From contig CM060188.1 of NCBI GenBank assembly GCA_030549335.1, forward strand, positions 16,681,501-16,745,500: a stretch of 64,000 bases of DNA, in the 5' to 3' direction. The position numbers and the translations under genes were made by a program. The notes beneath the pieces were generated by a model. The model did not search any database. It saw only the letters and a list, made by a program, of their open reading frames with translations, and was not told where the DNA came from. This document shows positions 50,828 to 62,904 of the stretch, one piece after another; the first letter of the stretch is position 1; every line of letters starts with the position of its first letter. The stretch comes from Pontederia crassipes. Its lineage: Eukaryota > Streptophyta > Magnoliopsida > Commelinales > Pontederiaceae.

Positions 50828-51440
50828 TGTAGGATCGTGAGGCACTAAGAGAGGATGAATTGGTGTAGAAATTTAAATCTTGAAATTCAATATTTACCCT
50901 TTTTTAATAAATTTGTTATTTGAAATTTTTGTGAGAATGCTAATGAGCAAACACAAGATTTGTTTACTAGGTTCGGTCCAACTTATATACACGTTCTGAC
51001 TTCTCGACTTCGAGATCATCGGAGTTTCACTATCTTCCTCCTTTCTCAATGAGAGAAGAAAATCCTTGTTACACGAAAATCACATTATTCTTCGCTCAAG
51101 AGGTAAGGCAATCTTGTTTACACATAGGAGCTTTCAAGCTTACAACTTGTAAATTTCTCTCAATATCTCTTTCACTAATGTTTACACTTTGAGACGATGG
51201 AGAGAAAAAGATCTAAGATTTTGCAAGAGAAAAGTAACAAGAATGGTCTCTTTGGTTTTTTTGGATGCTTGTATTCTCTTAGATAAATTTTCTGTTGCCT
51301 TCTGAATATTTTTTATAGGATGGCTCATGAGATCTTCTTTATTAGGAGAAACTTCAAAAGAATTAATTAGAAAAGTAATTATTACTTTAGCAAATCATGA
51401 TGAGTCGGTCGATCGGTTCACCAAGGCAGTCGACTGTAAT
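50828..51440 (-). mobile_element. Third copia LTR fragment, truncated
   Basis: Minus-strand end CTTAGTGCCTCACGATCCTA-CA at 50828 parallels the LTR end at 47020. The fragment contains a GGTCGATCGGTTCACC word near 51,402 and then stops. The rest of the LTR and any internal region are absent. Confidence 0.6.
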
Positions 51441-52671
51441 TTGAATAAGTTGATTAATGATTAATGATTTTATGAAATAAACAATGAGTCTTTCATTTTT
51501 TATTTTAATTATTAATGATTTTATATATCACATGACATGTAATTACATAAAATCATTAATCAATTTTAAATTCACATAACATATGTTCTTATAAGTACAA
51601 AGACTTTATTCTCATTTTGCATCTAATAAACTGCACGGTGTATAATATAAAATACATAAAAATTAGTATATAACTTCTACTCATTTTAAATAAATTTTAA
51701 GTGATTGAAGACTTCATCAAGTGTAATCAACATAAAGCTCGTGATTCCACTCATTATAAAATGACCTCAGAAAATTATAGAATTAAACTATATTCTCATT
51801 CACTTTGGAACCCTAACAAACTGTACAAAGCATAATATATAATTCATAACTTTTAAGTTAGACATCCTAGATAACTAAATTTATACTAAAACTAGACTTC
51901 GAGAGAATGAAGACGTAACAATTTTATAATTTTTATATGTCTATATTGATATAATAAAATTCCTAAATTTAGGTGTGTTTTGTCATATTCTGAAACTAAG
52001 TGTTATTACTTAAAAAATTCTACATGTGTTATCCTAAGCAAGTTCAATTTATTTTATTATGGGCCACATCGTGAAACTTTCATGTATCATTGAATCATGG
52101 ATAATCAAGGCAAAATAAAAAAAATACTTTAGACTAAAAAAATAAAAAGATCTTGGGATTTTAAACACCCGAGTAGGGTTGTCAAAAGTTACATTATGCA
52201 ACCATTGATTGACAATAAGTGAAAATTAATGATCTTATTTTACAAATTGATCCTTTGTCCTAATTATCCGACTTTACATATTGTAATTAGCATGAAATAG
52301 TATCGGGATTAAAAAAAAGTCATTTTAATGTACTGTAATTCAAAAGATATTTTTTCTTTGAAAAACTAATAGAATTCAGTGTGTGAAGATTGCAAAGGAT
52401 CATGATCGAGCCAAGGGGTGAGGGTTCTCCTCATCAACATTGTAAACTTTTTTCACAAAAGACCTAAGATGGGTTTCAAGTGGCTTGAACCACTTTAACT
52501 TAATTTAAGAAGGTCAAGTATTAAAATTTTAAGTATTGCATACATATAATATATATATCTACATATTATCTAAACTAATTCATTTTACTCTAATTTAAGG
52601 GGGCCTAACTTCATAACTAACATTTAATTTTTATAGATATAATATATACATTAGGGGTAACAAAAAAATTG
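51441..52671. other. AT-rich intergenic DNA, no gene seen
   Basis: Contains a hairpin around 51,513-51,561 (TTAATGATTTTAT and its inverse). No coding or element signature. Confidence 0.5.
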
Positions 52672-52685
52672 CCCCCCCCCCCCCC
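52672..52685. repeat. Run of 14 C
   Basis: Uninterrupted poly-C in AT-rich DNA, followed by CATGGGTCCGTCCCTGC, a phrase common in plant transposon debris. Confidence 0.9.
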
Positions 52686-52859
52686 AATTATACATGGGTC
52701 CGTCCCTGCTTGGACCAAGTGTCAAAAGTCATATAACTTGCATTTTCAACTTCAAAATCTGGGTCGAGTGTAAATCAAAATCGGGCCAAGTCAATTCAAA
52801 CGATGTTGAACACCCAAAATTATTTGAGGAGGAATTAAGTTAGTTCCTCTAAAATTCAT

Positions 52860-53420
52860 GTTAGGTTAATTTGGTTTTGATTCGTACGTGACCACACTTG
52901 GGTTTAGAAAATGTGTGAAGAACCTATGCCGAACACCCAAAAACCGCTAAGGAGGAATCGAGATTGAGACAAAAATCTTGGTCAGTTTATGTCTAAATCT
53001 AGATTGATTTGTACGTGAGTACTGGGTTTGGAGAATACATGAAGAACCCGAGGCAAATTGGTTAAATGTGGGCGGGGTTCCAACTAGTGGTATTTAACGG
53101 ATTGGACGGGCCAGACATGCCCATTAATTTAATAAGTTATTATCATACATAGATTTTTCTAACTTGTCCAATCCGTTAAGGTTCTTAACGGATTGATTTG
53201 TACATGACTGTTAGGTTTGGAAAACACATGAAGATTTTGGTCTAGATTGCTTAAATGTGGGCGGGGTTCCGTCTAGTGGTATTTAACGGATCGGACGGGC
53301 TTCTAATAGTTTCGGTCAATCAAATTTTGATCGAACATCAGATAGACCTGTTAATTTAATGGGTTATTATCGGACATAGATTTTCCAATTTGTCCAGTTC
53401 GCTAAGGTCTAATAGGCCTT
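52860..53420. repeat. Degenerate direct repeats
   Basis: GGGCGGGGTTCC and TAGTGGTATTTAACGGAT occur together at about 53,080-53,105 and 53,260-53,290. GATTTGTACGTGA-type units with GGTTTGGA and ACATGAAGA follow three times between 52,878 and 53,240. TTAATTTAAT-GTTATTATC-ACATAGATTTT occurs near 53,125 and 53,352. This looks like unequal duplication within an old element. No gene found from 53,420 to 54,688. Confidence 0.6.
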
Positions 53421-54688
53421 AACGGATGGATCGACTAATGGACGAACCGGCCAAGCCCATAAACTTTTTTAGAAATAATTTATTATTTTCATTGATTTTT
53501 AAATATGACATTTATTTTTTCTATATTTTCTTATATTATTTTCTCAATGCATTAATAAAATAATATAATAAATAAGTTATCACTATTTTTCTTCAATTAT
53601 CTCATAATTATCTTTAATATTTAATATTTGTATTCATTTATTTATTTTATACTTCATTAATAATAGGACAAATCAAATTAACAATTGATAAACTACCTAT
53701 ATTCTATTGTTAGGTATTATTATATAAGTTTATTAGCTATTATCGATAGGCACTAAACAAGTGATAATTAATTTTGTTTAAATACTTAATGTTATTAACG
53801 GGTTAGTGGTCGACTTATCGAATAATTTGTTAATTAATGAACAAATATCAGGCAAATGATTAAAATATAATGTCCGACTTGATATCCGTTCGAGTCTGAT
53901 AACTTATTGGACGGATTCGGATCGGGTACGGACTTATCCGTTATCATTTCAGGTCGGACAAAGGATGGATTGTCCTGTCTAATAAACACAACTAGTTCCA
54001 TCCCATCGAAATTGCAATGTCATTTTTTGTTATTTTGACACGATATTACTGCCAATAAACATATGCTTTTGACATGAAACCTCAGGACAACTATTCACAT
54101 GTTATAGAACATAAGATATGCTTTAATATGTGTTTCACTTAATTATTTTATCAATATAACATATCAAAGAATGAGTCGACAATCTTATATATATTGTGCA
54201 GTTAGAACTATCTGAATATGAAATTTATGCGAGGATTTCGTACGCTTGCTTTCCGGCCGCAAATCAGACATTTTTTTGACAAAGCTATCAATCCCGAAAA
54301 AGGTGGCTTTAAGATTGTAGTTGCGTGCATACGTCCATCGAGGAGAGAGAATAAAGTCTCAGAAGTTGAAATCAATTTTATGAATGAAAGATTTTGATTC
54401 GAGAGATGAACTTTATTTATAAAAATTAGTTCTGTTTTGAGGTTAACTCTTTAATCTAAAATTAGATCTTATTGTTGTCCTATAATTAATTCTAAACCAT
54501 ATGCATATCTTTTTCTAATTTTCTTAATTAACTCTTTTATCTTTTTCATTTATTTTACTCTTTTCAATTCAAACTTTTATCCTTTCTTCAATTATATATT
54601 ATTTCTTAACTTTTTATCTTTTATTTTTAAAAGGTTTTCCTAATTGTTACAAGGCCCATCCAACCTTATTTTATTTCTTAATTCAGTC

Positions 54689-55392
54689 ATATGATTTTAT
54701 TTGCAATTATACTGTTCACACAATTAGTGAACTTTTGAATTGATAACGTGACATATACTTCATCATTATCTCTTTCTCGTCCGCGGTAATAACTAATGCT
54801 GACAATTAACATTTTTTTCCTAATCCTTGTGAAGCCCAGCTTTTGCGCAGTGGGTAAAATGAAGGTGTGAAGCACTCTTTGCTTTTGTGAAGCACAATAT
54901 CAGCCATCCAAATCAGATCATATGGCTAATATTTCCTCTCGTGAGATTTTCATTTCATCTCGCGATATGTTCCTTCTCCCTCTCTCCACCTCTTTTCCTC
55001 TCTCGATCTAGGTGCACGACCAAGCTCCGACTATCTAGGCTCCAACGATCCAAGCGATGCGATCCAAACTTCGGCGACCGACGATCCAAGGCACCCTTCT
55101 CCCTCTCTCGATCTACCCGCTTTCTCCCTCTCTCGATATTCTCTGGTTGACATTGATCTCTTCTTCCACGGTCGGCGATGCACGACCGACATCGATATTC
55201 TCTTGCTGCCGTAGTTTCTACCATCGGAGAAGAGGACGAAGCAGCTCCTACCGCCACAGCTTCTATCGCTAGAGAAGAAGTCGAAGCAGCTCCTGCCTCT
55301 GCAACTACTAGCGCTTGAAAGGTAGCGTTCTCAAAATTATTAATAAATAGCTGAACTCACAAATTAATATAAATATATTTTGGTATAATTAT
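54689..55392. mobile_element. Unit A: short element sharing both ends with unit B
   Basis: Its first ~160 bp (54,689-54,850) match 57,377-57,538, and its last ~82 bp (55,311-55,392; GCGCTTGAAAGGTAGCGTTC on) match 58,950-59,030. The interior is CT- and CGA-rich and unlike unit B. Same orientation as unit B. Superfamily unknown; terminal inverted repeats were not evident. Confidence 0.6.
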
Positions 55393-55395
55393 ATG

Positions 55396-57376
55396 GCAAA
55401 AAGGAATATGTTGCGCCCTCGTGGGGCTGTAATTTACAAGGTTAATCAGAATCATCCATTGCCCATTTAATCGAAGGCCACGATTTCTTCCGTTGTTTGA
55501 TGAATAGGGCATCAATTTCTTCTTTTGATATCATGATTCAGTCACAAGACGAGATTTCTTCTTGTTCTTGATGGAAACGATCTCCTTCCCTCAGCCATTC
55601 ATCCATGAACACGAGAGAGAGCGGTGGGGAAGGCCATAAAACTTTATTCAAATCAGATATGAAGAGAAAACAAAGAAGTCCAACACTACAACATTCCCTT
55701 CTTTGTTTTTATATACACACGAGGTGAAGTGGGAAAAAAACACAAAAAATTATACCAATTTAGTATATCTATATAATAACTTATAACTGTTGCTACCAAT
55801 TAATAGAAAATAGAGACTAATATAACACGTATATGATCACTACCTCTGATACCCCCTTCAAGTTGTGTGTTAAAACAAGTTGAAAAGGCCTAACTTGGAA
55901 CATAAATGATCGTGTTGTTGCCGCGACAATGCCTTGGTTAACAAATCTGCCAACCGATCCTTTGTCGAAACAAACTCCAAACGAAGTAAATGCTTTAATT
56001 TCTTCTTGCGCACAAAGTGACAATCAATGTCAATGTGCTTAGCTTGTTCATGAAGGACTGGATTCTCGGCCATTTTTATAGTTGATATGCTATCTGTTAA
56101 GATTGTAACTGGTAACCGAAGAGGGAGGCAGAGTTCATCAAATAACCTTTCAAGCCATATAATCTCTGCAATCAGCAATGCAATACTCTTGTATTCAGCC
56201 TCAGTAGAGGACCTAGAAACCACTTCCTATTTCTTTGACTTCCAAGAGACAAGAGATTGTCCAACTTTTACACAAAAGGTAGATACAGACTTTCGAGTAA
56301 ACAAACAAGAACCCATAAGCTTCAACCTTATTATCTGGGATTGTTGACAACAAAATGTCACGACCTGGAGCATTTTTAAGGTATTTAATGACCCGCAAGG
56401 CTGCATCACAGTGCGATTCCTTAGGAGTGTGCATAAATTGGCTGAGATGACTGCAAAGGTTATGTGAGTCTAGTATGGGTCAAATAAAGCAAACGCCCAA
56501 TCAACCTTTGGTACTGCCCTATTGAATCAACTAGAGGGTCAATCTCTAAATGAGTATGCTTTCTCTGAGTTAGGAAAATCCCTATTGAGGACCTCAAAAC
56601 TTCCATGCCCAAAAAAAAAATTTAATTCCCCCAAGTCCTTCATTTTGATTTTTGAGTTTAGGAGCTCTTTATAGATGATATTAGCTTCAAATCATTCCCA
56701 ACCACAATAATGTCATCAACATAGACTAATAAGGCAACAAAACTTTTCCCTTTAGTCTTAGTGAATAATGTATAATCATTCTTACTTTGCAAAAAACCTG
56801 AATCAACCAAGATATTAGTGAATTTAATGTTCCATTGTCATGGTGCTTGTTTCAGCCCATATAAAGATCTCAAAAGTCTACACATCTTCCCATTGCTTTG
56901 AGTTTCATTTGAAAGGCCTCGTGGTATTGTCATATACACCTTCTCAAACAAATCACCATTGAGAAATACATTATTCACATCCCAATGAAATAGATGCCAA
57001 TTGTTTTGGGTAGCCGAGGTCAGCAAAGCTTTAATAGTGACTGACTTTGCTACAGGATAAAAAGTATCTTTAAAATCAATTCCAGCCTTTTGATTATAAC
57101 CTTTAGAGCAACTAATCCTGTCTTGAACCTTTCAACTTGTCCATCTGCCTTGAACTTGATCTTATACACCTATTTACAGCCAACGGGCTTCTTTCCAAGG
57201 GGAAGACCGGTCAATTCCCAAGTATTGCTGTGTTGCAGTGCCGTGAGTTCTTCACCCATTGCTCTGACCCAGTTTGGATCTTGAGATGCTTCTTCAAAAG
57301 TATGTGACTCCTTAATAGCAGATAAACAAGTAAGAAAACCTTTATAATGTGTGGTGCAAGCATGATAAGATATGAC
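55396..57376 (-). mobile_element. Decayed Ty1-copia element: RT, RNase H, LTR and a second primer-binding site
   Basis: Minus-strand frames give, in order: DPNWVRAMGEELTALQHSNT and GKKPVGCK (start of RT, 57,300-57,170), HWDVNNVFLNGDLFEKVYM and LLRSLYGLKQAP (56,980-56,840), then RSSTEAEYKSIALLIAE and ADLLTKALSR (RNase H end, 56,220-55,920). Stops and gaps separate them. A polypurine tract (TTGAAGGGGGTATC) at about 55,860 is followed by an LTR-like segment with TATATAAAAAC and AATAAAG. A degenerate primer-binding site (TGATATCAAAAG, near 55,530) and the start of a gag-like frame come next. Integrase and most of gag are absent. Confidence 0.75.
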
Positions 57377-59030
57377 ACATGATTTTATTTGCAATTATAT
57401 TGTTCTCAGAATTGGTGAACTTTTGAATTGGTAACGTGGCATATACTTAATCGTTATCTCTTTCTCGTCCACGAGAATCACTATTGCTCACAATTAACAA
57501 TTTTTTCTAATCCTTATGAAAGCCCAGCTTTTGCGTATATATATATATATATATATATATGAAAAAATGTCCCTGTGAAGCAGTAGGGTCTTCGTAGCGT
57601 GTGGCGCACACCTGGAGCCTCTCATTGCGTGATCAACGAAGGAGATTAAAGATGCTAATTGCAATCGTCGATCCGGATCCGACGCGCTGGATTCATCTTG
57701 CGAGAAATTCCCTTCCCTAAATTTGGTGAAGCATTATTGTGGATTCATCTCGCTGGATTCATTTGCCTGCTTTGAAATTTGTCCTTCAGGTTCCAAGCTG
57801 CAGAGCAGATGGAAGGATGAAGAACGCAGATCAGTGTTCTAGATCTAAAGCGATATTGCTCCAAATCTGCCTGCTTTTGTCACACGATCTTTAAAGGTGA
57901 ATCATCCATTTCTCTTTCGTGGAGATTTTTTTACCAAGTAACCTCTTTTTTCGACCTTTTTTTTACCTAGTGACCTAGTGATCCTTTAACCTCTATTTTT
58001 TCTTACATGGTGATTTAATTTTTTAGTTTTCTGTGGATTTTCTTACCCCTAAGTGCGGTGAAGCATTTTTCCTCTAGAGAAAAAATCTGCGTGTTCTCTG
58101 TGTGTTCTTTGCCCTAGTTCTCTCTTTCTTAGAATTTTTAAAATGAAAACCCTTTTCTGGTGGTAGCGATTTTGTCATATGCGTGAACGAAGAATCTTCA
58201 CTAGCTACAGCGGCTTCATTGTCTCCCAAGACGAAAACCCATATTTTGCGACAGTAATTTGATTCCCTAATCGGTATTACTTTTCCTAATTCTCATCTCT
58301 AAATGTTCTTGGTAATATATAAATTCTCATATCTAAATGTTTCTGCTAAGATATATATGAAATGATCAATTACCTTAAGAAGAAACATCAATCGCATAAT
58401 TGTTTAGTTTGGGTGCAAGCAAAACTAAAGTGTACCTATCTCTATGCGTAGCTGCCTTTGTCCAAGCCATAGCATGCGAGGGTCTAGTGTTTGTATTATT
58501 GAATGAGATATTCAGTGTATTAATTAGATTGACAACATTTGAACATTTCTAACTATGTAATTGCTATACTGAATTTTAGGTTTTGACATGATGGTGCTTG
58601 AATGTTGTTGCGACGAAGATAGCGGCCATTGAAACATCTTGGACAGAACTTAATCCCGGGATAATGTTTTATGGCTGCAGGAATCATGGAGTAATTTTGT
58701 TACCTTTGTCTCTTATCTTGTGACCAAGATTAAATGAACTTATGCCTATATTTTTTTAGGAAAATGGAGGTTGCCGCTTTTTATGTTGGTTGGATGGACC
58801 CATTGAAGCTCATTACAAAAATGTTATTAATGGACTACTACGAAAAATCAATATATTGAAAAGTGAAGTTGAAATCCTCCACTTCAAGCTGAAAGTCGAT
58901 ATATATGTTGATATCTTTTAATTATTTTCAATTTAAAATAATTTTAGTGGCGCTTGAAAGGTAGCGTTCTCAAAATTATTAATAAATGGTTGAACCCACA
59001 AATTAATATAAATATATTTTGGTATAGTTA
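57377..59030. mobile_element. Unit B: gene-carrying element sharing both ends with unit A
   Basis: Ends as described for unit A. The interior includes an (AT)n tract at 57,537-57,560, several hundred bp of unrecognised sequence, and a two-exon zf-GRF gene fragment (58580-58921) in plus orientation. The intron is still present, so the gene was copied at DNA level, as in Pack-type DNA transposons or Helitrons. Confidence 0.55.
58580..58921 (+). pseudogene. Captured zf-GRF (GRF-type zinc finger) gene fragment, two exons
   Basis: Exon A (about 58580-58690) encodes KIAAIETSWTELNPGIMFYG then CRNHG. A 69-bp intron (GTAATT...TTTTAG) follows. Exon B (58760-58921) encodes ENGGCRFLCWLDGPIEAHY, a Leu/Lys helix (LLRKINILKSEVEIL) and a TAA stop. 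This is the GRF zinc-finger layout of plant proteins: C-x-C-G...TSWT-x-x-NPGR-x-F-x-GC...C-x-F-x-W-x-D, then a coiled coil. The first cysteine pair is only recovered in another frame (near 58,603), which implies a 1-bp shift, and the NPGR arginine is Ile. A non-functional copy; the source gene is not in the window. Confidence 0.7.
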
Positions 59031-59867
59031 TCTATATAATAATCAAAGAATTATTGTGATAGATTCATTTTAGTGTACGATTCGATAAAATAAATATAAC
59101 CAATATTTCACAATTGTATCTAGAATAACTGGAAAAGTGGAAACAAGACCAGATATAATTTGACTTCATAATTCTTATAAACCTAACTCATTGAAATTCC
59201 ATCCAGTAAAACAGAAGAATTATAAATTTCTGTGGAAAAGTCCAGGCATCTTCAAACCTCACATATGCCCTATTTGATCTAGTAAGGGGAATGAAAGATA
59301 CTAGAATGTTGGGCAGAAAGCCGATGATTTCGACGAGGCCCTTCCCTTTCACCCGAATAGCTAGATATGGCCGTGATCTGTCATTACGTGCGACTATCTC
59401 CACTATAGAAAGAAGGAAAAAAAGATCCAATCGACTAGTAAATACTAAAAAAACATAGGCTTTATATATCCACTCATGTGGTACTTCATCATACGATTCA
59501 TATAAGATCCATCTGTCCAGATATTATCATATACATCTAGAAAGTCGTATACTTTGGAAGAAGCTTGTACAGTTTGGGAAGGGGTTTTTATTGATAAAAA
59601 AGAAGAATCTATACGAGAGCTTTAAAAATTAAATAGAACTTTTTAGAAACACATATGTTAAAATTAAACTAAAAATAATTTTTACAATAAATTATATGTA
59701 AAATACGATATTTGTTGTAAAAATATAAAACTCTAATATTCTATAATAAATATATTATATATAATAAATAAAATATTAAAAAATATTATCAATAAATTGG
59801 GTATATAATATAATTAACTAAGGTATACACATACCATATTTACTATATATATATATATATAGGTACA
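59031..59867. other. Intergenic DNA with a coding-like, possibly organelle-derived segment
   Basis: From about 59,188 to 59,625 the sequence is less AT-rich and keeps long frames on both strands. One plus-strand frame (about 59,512-59,610) reads SRKSYTLEEACTVWEGVFID, which struck me as organelle-protein-like, but I cannot name the gene. The remainder, up to the (TA)n tract at about 59,842-59,862, is AT-rich and empty. Confidence 0.25.
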
Positions 59868-60832
59868 ATGGGCGTACGAAGTAGCTTCTGCTCAGCACAG
59901 TGTGACGCACGATTCAAACCATCCGATTGCGATCTAATGGCTCAACGTGTACGCGCAATGAATGTCATTCATATTGGATCCACCGGCCAGCATACATCTC
60001 GTGAGTTTTTGCATTCCTCTCTCTCTCTAAGTGATCTCTCTCCTCTCAAACCCCCAGACGCCGTGTCCTCCCTTTCCCCTCTCCGTGGATCTCAAACTCA
60101 CTCTGATCTCTTTTGATTCCCCTCTCTCCCTCCCTCCCTCCCCCTCTCTCTCGCGATTTGGAGACCCCGGAAATCTCAGAGCAACGACTAGGGCACGATC
60201 TTGGAGCCAACGACTTGGGAGGCAGAGCGAATGATGCCTTCTCCTCTAGGCCTTCTTCGTCGCGACGCCGATGTGATTTTGGAGGTCGACAATGAAGATG
60301 TCGAAGACGACATTTTGAGTGTGGGAGCCGAACTCAGCGCCATGTGCATGGAGGACCTCTCTCTCTCAAGATTTTTCCCTCTCCCTCTCTCTCTCGCGTG
60401 ATCTCTCGAACGTTGCCGTTGTCATCATCGGAGAGGAGGCAAAGGGCGAATCGGAGGCTTTGCCCCTCTCTCTCCCCTCCCATGATCTCTCTTGAACGCC
60501 GTCGTCGGTGCCATTGAAGAGGTTGTGAAGGGCGAGCCATCGTGTGATCTCTCTCGCTCCTTGATCTCTCTCTCCCTCGATCTCTATCACTCTCTCAATA
60601 TCGTTGATGGCCGAGCTACGATGGAGCAAAGGACGCCGGAGTGCTTCACACCAGTGACCTGGGCACGATATCCGAGAAGAAGAGTCGCACGGCTCTAAAA
60701 ATCTTGCGAGACGTAGTCTAACTGTGCAAAGCGATCTGGATGGACGCCCCAATCTATATCGTTGGATCGCGATCGAACAATTTAAATCGCACGTGACACT
60801 GTGCTGAATAGAAGACGCTTTGTACGTCATAC
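59868..60832. mobile_element. TIR element of ~960 bp with ~65-bp TIRs, inside TA microsatellite
   Basis: The left end carries GCGTACGAAGTAGCTTCTGC and TCAGCACAGTGTGACGCACG. The inverse of the right end carries GACGTACAAAGCGTCTTCTA and TTCAGCACAGTGTCACGTGC. Both continue to GATTGCGATC / GATCGCGATC. The interior is CTCTCTC- and GATCTC-rich with several fortuitous ORFs. TA or TACA tracts flank both sides. Mutator-like by TIR length; no transposase. Confidence 0.8.
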
Positions 60833-60894
60833 ATACATATATACATACATACATACATACATATATATATATATATACATATATATATTATATA

Positions 60895-60926
<32 letters not shown>
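60833..60926. repeat. (TACA)n/(TA)n compound microsatellite
   Basis: Seven or so ACAT units grade into interrupted TA repeats. Confidence 0.9.
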
Positions 60927-61755
60927 AGCCCTAATTAAGTGAAAGTGGCGTAAGTAAGCCCCTCGAAATAACATAATTATAGTATGTTATTATATCAACG
61001 AGAGAATATGTGTATGTTTGTAAACTAATTAAAATATAATATGTGTATTTACGAACATATAATATATGTACTAATAAATTTGACTCTTTTCTATCATAAA
61101 TCAAATTAATTAGTTAAGTTATAGAAAAAGTTAGTTACACACACTTTCTTAAACATGATAGACGCAAAAGAAGCATGATGAATAACAAAAAAATATTTTA
61201 ATAAAAATAATATTTATAATTATAAGTTATATATATATATATTGTTTTTTTGCTATTTATTATTTTTCTTAATTTGATTTATAAATTGACTAATTTCATT
61301 TTTCTAGACTCTACCTTTGGCGCCCCCAAATAAGATTAACTAGTATCTACGTCTACTCGTCTAGATTTTGAGTTGTTAATAAATATATTTAATAAATAAA
61401 TATAGTATACTTTTGAAAATAAAATATTGAAAACATCTTACTGATTAAACATGCCTGTACAATACTTACTTAATTAGTGAGTTAAATAATGTTTTATTTT
61501 GATGAGTGTAATTAATTAACTCATCATAACATGCCAGTATTGTAATGAGGAGTTAGTTGAGCTATTATAAGATTGCATTAATAAAATAAATAAAAAAACA
61601 AATTTAGACTTAATTCATAGGAGAAAAAAAGTTAATGGGGTAACATAAAATGTTATCAATCAATTAGTAATATTTTTTTATGATAGTATTAACATTTTTA
61701 TTAATTTAGTAGAATAAGTTAACATTTTTAATAATAAGTCATGAGCTAATTAAGT

Positions 61756-61796
<41 letters not shown>

Positions 61797-62599
61797 GAAA
61801 ATTAATAGAATAAAATTGTGAGAGAGGAAAGAGCAGAAAAAATGTCAAATAACATAATTGTAACTGAGATAGTCTTTGATAGGTGTTGTTAGAAAAGGAT
61901 TGACTTATTTTCATATAGAATGTTCGATGAGATTTGTTTTTGCTACTAATTCTGTGCTTGACAATTAATTCCTTATTTTGTCAAAAAGACGCACAAAATG
62001 TTCTGTCAAAAAAAGTCATCCCAAAGGCAGCCACTTTTCATCTAATCTCGAAAATTCTCAATGAGTTAAAAATAGAGTCACTAAATTCTATTATAAATTT
62101 CATTTTAATAATTTGTTAAATTTCTATTATTTTTTATTTTTGAAAAAATTAAAATGTCTTTCTATGAACTATTCTTTCTTTTAATGTTTTAAAAATAAAT
62201 AAAATATTTTTACAAGTCGACTCGAAGATCCTTTTTTCTTTAGTATTTATATTATTTATCATTATTATATTATTTTTTAAATATTATAACATAACATAAT
62301 TTGTGAAAGAATATTTTACTATTTTCATAAATAAAACAGATAAATTAATAAAATTAAGTAAAAATCACAATAAAATTTAATAACGTTATCCAAAATAATA
62401 GTTCAAGGTTAGAAATTGTATTAGTTTAGTTTTAAGTAAATAGCACTTAGAAATAAAAAAAGTTTACTTGTATTAATTATAATTTATTATTTTCAAATTT
62501 AAAATTATTATCAAAATAATCATCTTTATATAAAAATAAAAATTTTTCTCATTATATTTTTTATATTGTTTATTTATCTTTGAAATATTATTAGTGTTG
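60927..62599. other. AT-rich intergenic DNA upstream of the RNase H1-type gene
   Basis: Contains a (TA)n tract at 61,760-61,794 and long A/T stretches. No gene or element ends recognised. Confidence 0.5.
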
Positions 62600-62904
62600 C
62601 AGTGTTGCGTCTGTTGGGCCTCCTGTGGTAGGTCTCCATATTGCGGCTTGGTGTTACTCCGCTGCCATCGGTGGTTAATCTGCACACGAGAACTATTCTT
62701 GCTGGTACGTTTCCTCCATTTTTTTCCTTGCTTTCTAGCTCGAGAAAGATGTTTTTTTTTCGCATCTTTTAGTGCTAGAAGAATTTCTACCAAAGCTAAT
62801 TCTGGTTTTGTTGAGAACTTCTTGTACATTGCTTCTTCTAAACTCTTGTGTTCTATCTCGCAAAACACTTTTACAGCTCTATTTCAGTGAAGAGTGATGC
62901 CATC
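62600..62904 (+). promoter_or_regulatory. Probable 5' untranslated leader of the RNase H1-type gene
   Basis: This stretch is less AT-rich than the DNA to its left and sits directly upstream of the start codon at 62905. Reading frames open on both strands here do not match any family I know, so I treat them as chance. No TATA element was assigned with confidence. Confidence 0.35.

Noticed and set aside
59868-60698. Several 60-160 codon ORFs in the CTCTCT-rich TIR element
   Set aside because: The simple-sequence composition keeps many frames open, and the products are Ser/Arg/Leu repeats.
62473-62868. Minus-strand 131-codon Lys-rich ORF opposite the RNase H1-type gene leader
   Set aside because: Antisense to the probable 5' leader. 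Half of it is translation of AT-rich DNA (Lys/Asn/Ile runs).
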